Source of the DNA: Zoogloea sp035335645
GTDB lineage: Bacteria; Pseudomonadota; Gammaproteobacteria; Burkholderiales; Rhodocyclaceae
Assembly: GCA_035335645.1 (NCBI GenBank)
Contig: DAOQMM010000065.1
Span: 1-20,570, forward strand
Direction of reading: 5' to 3'
DNA: 20,570 nucleotides
Shown here: piece by piece, positions 15,669 to 20,570 of the stretch
Layout: each line of letters begins with the position of its first letter
Position numbering within the stretch: the stretch's first letter is position 1
The notes under the pieces: generated by a model
Database searches by the model: none
What the model saw: only the letters and a program-made list of their open reading frames with translations
Told to the model about the DNA's origin: nothing
Translations under genes and position numbers: made by a program

Positions 15669-17662
15669 AGCCCCTGTGCCCGCTTCCACCTCCCGTGGCG
15701 GGGCTGGCCCCGCCCCTGCGGGCCTGTGACCCCTGGCTCGTCGTGAGCGCCGATGCCCGCCGCGCGGCCCTCAGCGAGGCCGCGGTCCGACTGCTGGAAC
15801 TGCCCGACGCCCACGCCGAATTGCCCGCCACGATACAGACGGTCCTGGGCCAGGCCGACGGCGATTTCGTCCTCAGCCTGGATGGCGCCGACGGGGCACG
15901 CTTCCTCAGCGTGGCGCTCGGCCCGGATCCGGACGCCCGCCTCGGCGCGGGCACCCGCCTCGCCGTCCTCCACGACGCAAGCGGGCTGATCCGCCTGCAG
16001 CGCGCCCTCGCCGACAGCGAGGGGCGCCTGCAGGCCATCCTGGGTGCGGCGATGGACGCCATCATCGCCATGGACGAGGCTGGCCGCATCACCTTGTGGA
16101 ATGCCGCGGCCGAACGCCTCTTCGGCTGGCGTGCCGACGAGGTGCGGGGCCGCGACCTCCACGAGACCCTGGCCGGGACGGCGGAGCGGGCCCGCTTCCT
16201 GGCCCATGCCGGACGCTGGACACGGGGCGGCACCAGCCCTGTGTTCGGACAGATCCTGCGCCTGCCCGCCCACCGCCGGGACGGCACCGCCCTCGACATC
16301 GAACTGTCCCTCGGCGCCTTTCGCCGCCATGGCCACTGGCAGGCCCTCGGCATCGTCCGCGACGTAAGCGCACGGGTCGCCGCCGAACTGGAGCTGCAGG
16401 TCACCGGTACCCGCCTGCAGCAGGCCCTCGAAGGCGGCAACATCACCTATTGGGACTGGGACGTGAGCACCGGCAGCCTGGTCCTCGGGCCGCGCTACTT
16501 CTCCATGCTCGGCTACCCGGACGACGCCTTTCCCCACACTGCGGAGAGCTTCCGCCAGCTCGTCCATCCGGACGATCGGCCGCAGGTGGAGGCGGCGCTG
16601 AAGGCCGTGCTGACCGGGCAGACGGCCGAGTTCGCGTGCGATTTCCGTCTGCGCGCCGCCGACGGCACCGACCGCTGGGCCACCGGCCAGGGCAAGGTCA
16701 CGGCCCGCGACGCCGCCGGCCGGCCATTGCGGGTGATCGGCACCCACCGGGACATCCATGCCTTTCACGAGAGCGAAGCCGCCCTGCAGCGCCAGCTCGC
16801 CGAGACCCTGCGCCTCCACCGGGAACTGGAGGAAGCCCAGGTGCAGCTGGTGCAGAGCGAGAAGATGGCCGCCATCGGCCAGCTTGCCGCCGGCGTGGCC
16901 CACGAGATGAACACGCCCCTGGGCTTCGTGAAATCCAACGTGGGCACCCTGCAGACCTACATCTCGCCCCTGCTGGAGGTCATCACCGCACTGATGGCGG
17001 CCACCGACGGCCTCCCCGGCGGGGCGGCGCTGGCCGACGCCCGCGCCCGCGCCGCCGCCCTCGACCTGGATTTCCTGCGGCAAGACCTGCCCGACCTGTT
17101 CGCAGAGACCCGCGACGGCATCGTCCGGGTCCAACGCATCGTCGCCGACCTCAAGGACTTTTCCCACGTGGACAGCGCGACCTGGGCCCACGCCGATCTG
17201 CACCGGGGCCTCGACTCCACCCTCAACATCCTCCACAACGACATCAAGCACCGCATCCAGGTGATCCGCGACTACGGCGACCTGCCCCTGCTGTGGTGCC
17301 GCCCGTCCCAGCTCAATCAGGTCTTCCTCAATCTCCTCGCCAACGCTGCCCAGGCCATCGCCGACCGGGGCACGATCACCGTACGGACCCGTGCCGACGC
17401 CCGCCATGTCACGGTGGACATTGCCGACACCGGCTGCGGCATCGCCCCGGAGCACCTGCCACGCATCTTCGACGCCTTCTTCACCACCAAACCCGTTGGC
17501 AAAGGCACCGGTCTGGGGCTGTCAATCAGCGGCGACATCGTGCGGAAACACGGTGGGCACCTGGAAGTGAGCAGCCGGCCCGGCCTTGGCAGCACCTTCC
17601 GCATCGTCCTGCCCGTGCAGGTGCCGGATGCTCCACCGCCCGAGAAAGTCTTTCCGCCATGA
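15665..17662 (+). CDS. Soluble PAS-PAS sensor histidine kinase
   Basis: A 665-residue cytoplasmic kinase without membrane helices. Residues 1-115 form an unassigned, possibly degenerate PAS region. PAS domains follow at about 117-240 and 249-365 (the second is PAS_3-like, with a WDWDVSTG start and a VHPDDR motif), then a short coiled coil (about 368-402), a HisKA domain with the phosphoacceptor at His413 (GVAHEMNTPLGF), and an HATPase domain with an N box (NLLANAAQAI), G1 (DTGCGIAP) and G2 (GTGLGLSIS). The ATG at 15665 overlaps the previous stop as ATGA; the longer open frame upstream is a shadow inside the GGDEF-EAL gene. No receiver domain is attached. The next gene encodes a receiver with an HD-GYP output, the obvious phosphotransfer partner. 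The HisKA region closely resembles that of the hemerythrin kinase two genes on. Confidence 0.95.
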   Translation: MKPLCPLPPPVAGLAPPLRACDPWLVVSADARRAALSEAAVRLLELPDAHAELPATIQTVLGQADGDFVLSLDGADGARFLSVALGPDPDARLGAGTRLAVLHDASGLIRLQRALADSEGRLQAILGAAMDAIIAMDEAGRITLWNAAAERLFGWRADEVRGRDLHETLAGTAERARFLAHAGRWTRGGTSPVFGQILRLPAHRRDGTALDIELSLGAFRRHGHWQALGIVRDVSARVAAELELQVTGTRLQQALEGGNITYWDWDVSTGSLVLGPRYFSMLGYPDDAFPHTAESFRQLVHPDDRPQVEAALKAVLTGQTAEFACDFRLRAADGTDRWATGQGKVTARDAAGRPLRVIGTHRDIHAFHESEAALQRQLAETLRLHRELEEAQVQLVQSEKMAAIGQLAAGVAHEMNTPLGFVKSNVGTLQTYISPLLEVITALMAATDGLPGGAALADARARAAALDLDFLRQDLPDLFAETRDGIVRVQRIVADLKDFSHVDSATWAHADLHRGLDSTLNILHNDIKHRIQVIRDYGDLPLLWCRPSQLNQVFLNLLANAAQAIADRGTITVRTRADARHVTVDIADTGCGIAPEHLPRIFDAFFTTKPVGKGTGLGLSISGDIVRKHGGHLEVSSRPGLGSTFRIVLPVQVPDAPPPEKVFPP

Positions 17663-19005
17663 CCGCACCGCCCCTTTCCACCGCCGCCATGCCCCCCTCG
17701 CCGACGACCACCGCGACGCACACCCTGCTGCTGGTGGACGACGAGCCCGCCATCCTGTCGGCCCTGCGCCGCCTGTTCCGCCTCGCCGGTTACCGCATCC
17801 TCACCGCCGAGAGCGGCGCCGAGGGACTCGAATTGCTGGCCGCGCAGGCGGTGGACCTGGTCATCTCCGACATGCGCATGCCCGAGATGGACGGCGCCAC
17901 CTTCCTCGCCGCAGTCCGCCAGCACTCGCCGGAGACCATCCGCATCCTCCTCACCGGCTACGCCGACCTGTCGTCCACGGTTGCCGCCATCAACGAAGGC
18001 GAGATCTACCGCTACGTCGCCAAACCCTGGAACGACCAGGACCTGACCCTGCTCGTGCATGACGCCCTCGAGCGGCGCGCCCTGCTGCGCGAGAACGCCC
18101 GCCTGGACGCTGTCACCCGCGCCCAGAACGAAGAGCTGCGGGCCCTCAACGCGGGCCTCGAGGCCAAGGTGGCGGAGCGCACCGCCGCCCTCTCCGCCGC
18201 CCTCGGCCGCGCCGACGAGGCGCACCGCCAGCTGCGCCAGTCCTTCACCGCCATGGTGCGGGTGTTTTCCGAACTCTCCGAGGCCGGCACCGCCAGCGCC
18301 GGTCACGGCCGCCGCGTCGCCGAGCTGGCGCGCAGCATCGCCCGCCAACTGCAGCTTGACGACGCCGCCCAGCAGACCGTGATGCTCGCCGGCCTGCTCC
18401 ACGACCTGGGCAAGGTCGGCCTCTCCGCCGAGCTCCTCGCCAAGTCCCGCGCCCGCCTCAGCGCCGACGAGCGCACCGTGCTCATGCACCACCCGAAGCG
18501 CGCCGAAAGCCTGCTCACCGGCATCCCGTCCCTGCGCGACGTGGCCCGGCTGATCCGCCACCACCACGAAAGCTTCGACGGCAGCGGCTTCCCGGACCGT
18601 CTCGTCGGCCTGGCGATTCCCCTCGGCAGCCGCATCCTCTGCGTCGCCAACGATTACGACGGCCTGTTGCGCGGCACCTCGGTGGCCGGCCGCCCCCTCA
18701 GCCACCGGGAAACCGTGGAGTTCATGCTGGCCAACCGGGGCAAGCGCTACGACCCGCCCGTCGTCGAGGCCCTCGTCAACGTGGTGGCGGGCAGCGAGGC
18801 GGTGGCCGACGATCTCGCCGTGAACACGGCCCAGCTGCGCGTCGGCATGGTGCTCTCCGCCGATCTGGTGCACCCCGAAGGCTACCTGCTGCTGGCCCGC
18901 GACTTTCCTCTCGATGCCGCCATGATCGCCCAGCTTCAGCGCCTCGAGACCAGCGAAGGCCTGCGCCTGCAGCTGCGTGTGCGCCGCGGCGACGACGCGC
19001 GATGA
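17659..19005 (+). CDS. Response regulator with HD-GYP phosphodiesterase output (RpfG-like)
   Basis: A 448-residue RpfG-type regulator. The receiver domain (about 22-138) has an intact acidic pocket (Asp27-Asp28), acceptor Asp71 (ISDMRMPEMDG), Thr99 and Lys122. A helical linker (about 138-195) leads to an HD-GYP domain (about 195-390) with metal-ligand positions His216, His248-Asp249, His277/278, the His301-303 cluster and Asp334. The signature reads HHESFDGSGFP, so the usual GYP is GFP (Tyr to Phe at 311); a conservative change, but worth testing. The final 60 residues are an extra region of unknown role. Its expected activity is phosphorylation-controlled hydrolysis of c-di-GMP. The ATG at 17659 overlaps the kinase stop as ATGA, supporting partnership with that kinase; a longer upstream open frame is a shadow. 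Confidence 0.94.
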   Translation: MTAPPLSTAAMPPSPTTTATHTLLLVDDEPAILSALRRLFRLAGYRILTAESGAEGLELLAAQAVDLVISDMRMPEMDGATFLAAVRQHSPETIRILLTGYADLSSTVAAINEGEIYRYVAKPWNDQDLTLLVHDALERRALLRENARLDAVTRAQNEELRALNAGLEAKVAERTAALSAALGRADEAHRQLRQSFTAMVRVFSELSEAGTASAGHGRRVAELARSIARQLQLDDAAQQTVMLAGLLHDLGKVGLSAELLAKSRARLSADERTVLMHHPKRAESLLTGIPSLRDVARLIRHHHESFDGSGFPDRLVGLAIPLGSRILCVANDYDGLLRGTSVAGRPLSHRETVEFMLANRGKRYDPPVVEALVNVVAGSEAVADDLAVNTAQLRVGMVLSADLVHPEGYLLLARDFPLDAAMIAQLQRLETSEGLRLQLRVRRGDDAR

Positions 19006-20450
19006 CCCGCGCCGACGGCACCCTGGCGCCCTTCCAGTGGGCGAGCTATTTCGAGACCGGCTGTGCCGACGTGGACGCCCAGCATCGCAAGCTCGTGGAC
19101 CTGGTGAATGCCCTGGCCGCCCGCGCGGCGGGCAGCGGGGCACTGAACGCCGCCGAGCTGGGCCACATCCTCGACGGGCTGGGGCAATACGCACGGCACC
19201 ACTTCGCCACCGAAGAGGCCCTGATGGAACGCGCCGGTCTCGACCCGCGCCATGTGGACGCTCACCGCGCCGCCCACGCGGATTTCGTCGAACAGGTCGG
19301 AGCCCTGGCAGGTGCCGGCGAATCGGACAACGCCCTGCCGCGGCTCTATGAATTCGTCTGCGCCTGGCTCACCTACCACATCCTCGACACCGACCAGGCC
19401 ATGGCCCGCCAGCTGCGCGCCCGCGCCGCAGGGGTGGAGGCCGCCGCCGCCTTCGACGCGGAAGGCGCCGGCACCGCCGACCCCGGCAACGCCGCCCTGA
19501 TCGTGGCGGTGCGCAGCCTGCTGGGTGTGATTGCCGGTCGCAACGCCGCCCTCGCCCGGGCCAATGCCGATCTGGAACGCCGCGTCGAGGCGCGCACGGC
19601 CGAACTCGCCACCGCCCAGGCGCGCCTGCGGGAGGCGGACACCCTCGCCGCGGTCGGCCAGCTGGCCGCCGGCGTCGCCCACGAGATCAACAACCCCATC
19701 GGCTTCGTCACCTCCAACCTCAGCACCCTGGCCACCTACGCCGAGCAGCTGCTGACCCTGACCGCCGCCGCCGACGGACTGGCCGCGCGCCATGCCACGG
19801 ATTCCGCCTGGCAGGCGGCGCGCCAGACGGTGGACGTGGATTTCATCCGCGACGATCTGTCCGCCCTGCTCGACGACGCCTCCCGCGGTCTGGAACGGGT
19901 GCGCGAAATCGTTCAGGCGCTGCAGGCGTTTGCCGCGCCGTCGGAGGTACGCTTCACCCCCATCGCGCTGGCGCCACTCCTGGCCGATCTGTGCCGCAGC
20001 GTGCCGACGGCCGCCGGGCAGACGGTGCGCTGGGAAACCTGCGACACGCCACCGCCGGTCGCGGGCAGCGCGCCCCAGCTCCGCGAAGCCTTCCGCGCCC
20101 TGCTCGACAATGGCGTGAAGGCCCTCGCAGGACAGCCGGGCACGGTGTCGGTCCGCTGTACCAGCGAGACCGCGGCCATCCGCGTGGACGTGGAGGATGA
20201 CGGCTGCGGCATGGCGCCGTCGGTCCGCGCGCACATCTTCGAACCCTTCTTCACCACCCGCCCGGTCGGCAGCGGTCGCGGGCTGGGCCTTTCGTCGGCA
20301 TACCGGATCTTCCGCCAGCACGGCGGTCGTATCGAGGTGCGCAGCGCGCCGGGCCAGGGCAGTACCTTCCAGGTGTGGCTGCCGCGTCTGCCAGCCCCGG
20401 ACGCCGCGGCCCCGGCAGAGCATGAAAAAGCCCGGCCGGAGCCGGGCTGA
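19002..20450 (+). CDS. Bacteriohemerythrin-histidine kinase fusion
   Basis: A 482-residue cytoplasmic protein. Residues 1-140 are a bacteriohemerythrin with all seven di-iron ligands in place: His28, His67, Glu71, His88, His92, His126 and Asp131 (motifs DAQHRKL, HFATEE, HRAAH and WLTYHILDTD). Such domains bind O2 reversibly, which suggests oxygen or redox sensing. A linker with coiled-coil character (about 165-215) joins it to a HisKA domain with phosphoacceptor His227 (GVAHEINNPIGF) and an HATPase domain (N box ALLDNGVKAL, G1 DDGCGMAP, G2 RGLGLSSAY). The HisKA region resembles the PAS kinase encoded two genes upstream, so they are probably paralogues sharing the intervening receiver (inference). 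The ATG at 19002 overlaps the previous stop as ATGA. The last codons lie inside a strong hairpin that serves as the htpX terminator on the other strand. Confidence 0.94.
   Translation: MTRADGTLAPFQWASYFETGCADVDAQHRKLVDLVNALAARAAGSGALNAAELGHILDGLGQYARHHFATEEALMERAGLDPRHVDAHRAAHADFVEQVGALAGAGESDNALPRLYEFVCAWLTYHILDTDQAMARQLRARAAGVEAAAAFDAEGAGTADPGNAALIVAVRSLLGVIAGRNAALARANADLERRVEARTAELATAQARLREADTLAAVGQLAAGVAHEINNPIGFVTSNLSTLATYAEQLLTLTAAADGLAARHATDSAWQAARQTVDVDFIRDDLSALLDDASRGLERVREIVQALQAFAAPSEVRFTPIALAPLLADLCRSVPTAAGQTVRWETCDTPPPVAGSAPQLREAFRALLDNGVKALAGQPGTVSVRCTSETAAIRVDVEDDGCGMAPSVRAHIFEPFFTTRPVGSGRGLGLSSAYRIFRQHGGRIEVRSAPGQGSTFQVWLPRLPAPDAAAPAEHEKARPEPG
20425..20448 (-). terminator. Intrinsic terminator for htpX (minus strand)
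   Basis: AGCCCGGC (20429-20436) and GCCGGGCT (20441-20448) form a perfect 8-bp GC-rich stem with a 4-base loop. Read on the minus strand, it is followed at once by a run of T (complement of the A run at 20425-20429). It lies 24 bases beyond the htpX stop. It overlaps the last codons and the first base of the stop codon of the convergent kinase gene. On the plus strand it lacks a T tract, so it would act mainly for htpX. Confidence 0.85.
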
Positions 20451-20472
20451 AACGCTGCTGGGGGCGCCGCAC

Positions 20473-20570
20473 TCAGCGCGTCGCCAGGCTGCGCAACCGC
20501 GCGACCCGCTCCTCCGTGGCCGGGTGGGTGCTGAACAAGCCCGCCAGCCCGTGCCCCGAGAGGGGATTCA
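20473..20570 (-). CDS. htpX: Membrane zinc metalloprotease HtpX, C-terminal end (partial)
   Basis: Only the last 31 residues are in the window; the gene continues past the right edge. They read through GLAGLFSTHPATEERVARLRSL to a TGA at 20473-20475. The LFSTHPxTEERxxRL ending is characteristic of HtpX, an M48-family inner-membrane protease that helps remove misfolded membrane proteins. The catalytic HExxH and membrane helices lie outside the window. It is convergent with the c-di-GMP operon and ends with its own intrinsic terminator. Confidence 0.85.
   Translation of the reverse strand, partial: NPLSGHGLAGLFSTHPATEERVARLRSLATR

Overview
The window is high-GC chromosomal DNA from a Gram-negative bacterium, most likely a flagellated betaproteobacterium (Rhodocyclales-like). 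The grounds are the mnmG-rsmG-parA-parB chromosomal block, outer-membrane proteins with signal peptides, htpX, dense cyclic-nucleotide signalling and a FliA-type promoter. The genus cannot be fixed by eye. No IS element, tRNA, rRNA, CRISPR array or prophage was seen.

Left region (139-6778), a nucleotide-signalling and envelope cluster. A CHASE2 membrane sensor fused to a class III nucleotide cyclase (4122-6104, minus) lies upstream of a FecR-TPR-outer-membrane beta-barrel protein (630-4016, minus) and a small lipoprotein (139-594, minus), probably as one transcription unit. Divergent from the cyclase, with only 29 bp between start codons, is a Crp/Fnr regulator with a well-kept cyclic-nucleotide pocket (6134-6778, plus). 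The arrangement suggests a local circuit: sensor cyclase, second messenger, Crp-like regulator, surface proteins. Base composition drops abruptly inside the barrel gene near position 1915.

Middle region (6889-11566), two unrecognised small coupled genes, one Cys-rich and one very basic, followed by the conserved block on the minus strand: mnmG, rsmG, parA, parB. In many bacteria this block lies near the replication origin.

Right region (11831-20450), the most striking part. Four genes are joined by three consecutive 4-bp ATGA start/stop overlaps: a membrane Cache-PAS-GGDEF-EAL protein with both active sites intact, a soluble PAS-PAS histidine kinase, a REC-HD-GYP response regulator, and a histidine kinase whose N-terminus is a bacteriohemerythrin with all seven di-iron ligands. 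This is a self-contained c-di-GMP module: one protein can make and break c-di-GMP, a second phosphodiesterase is gated by phosphorylation, and two related kinases (one PAS-sensing, one probably O2- or redox-sensing) are candidates to feed it. A close match to a sigma-28 (FliA) promoter sits 55 bp before the first start codon, which would tie the module to flagellar gene expression. The 3' end of htpX lies convergently at the right edge; its intrinsic terminator overlaps the stop codon of the hemerythrin kinase.
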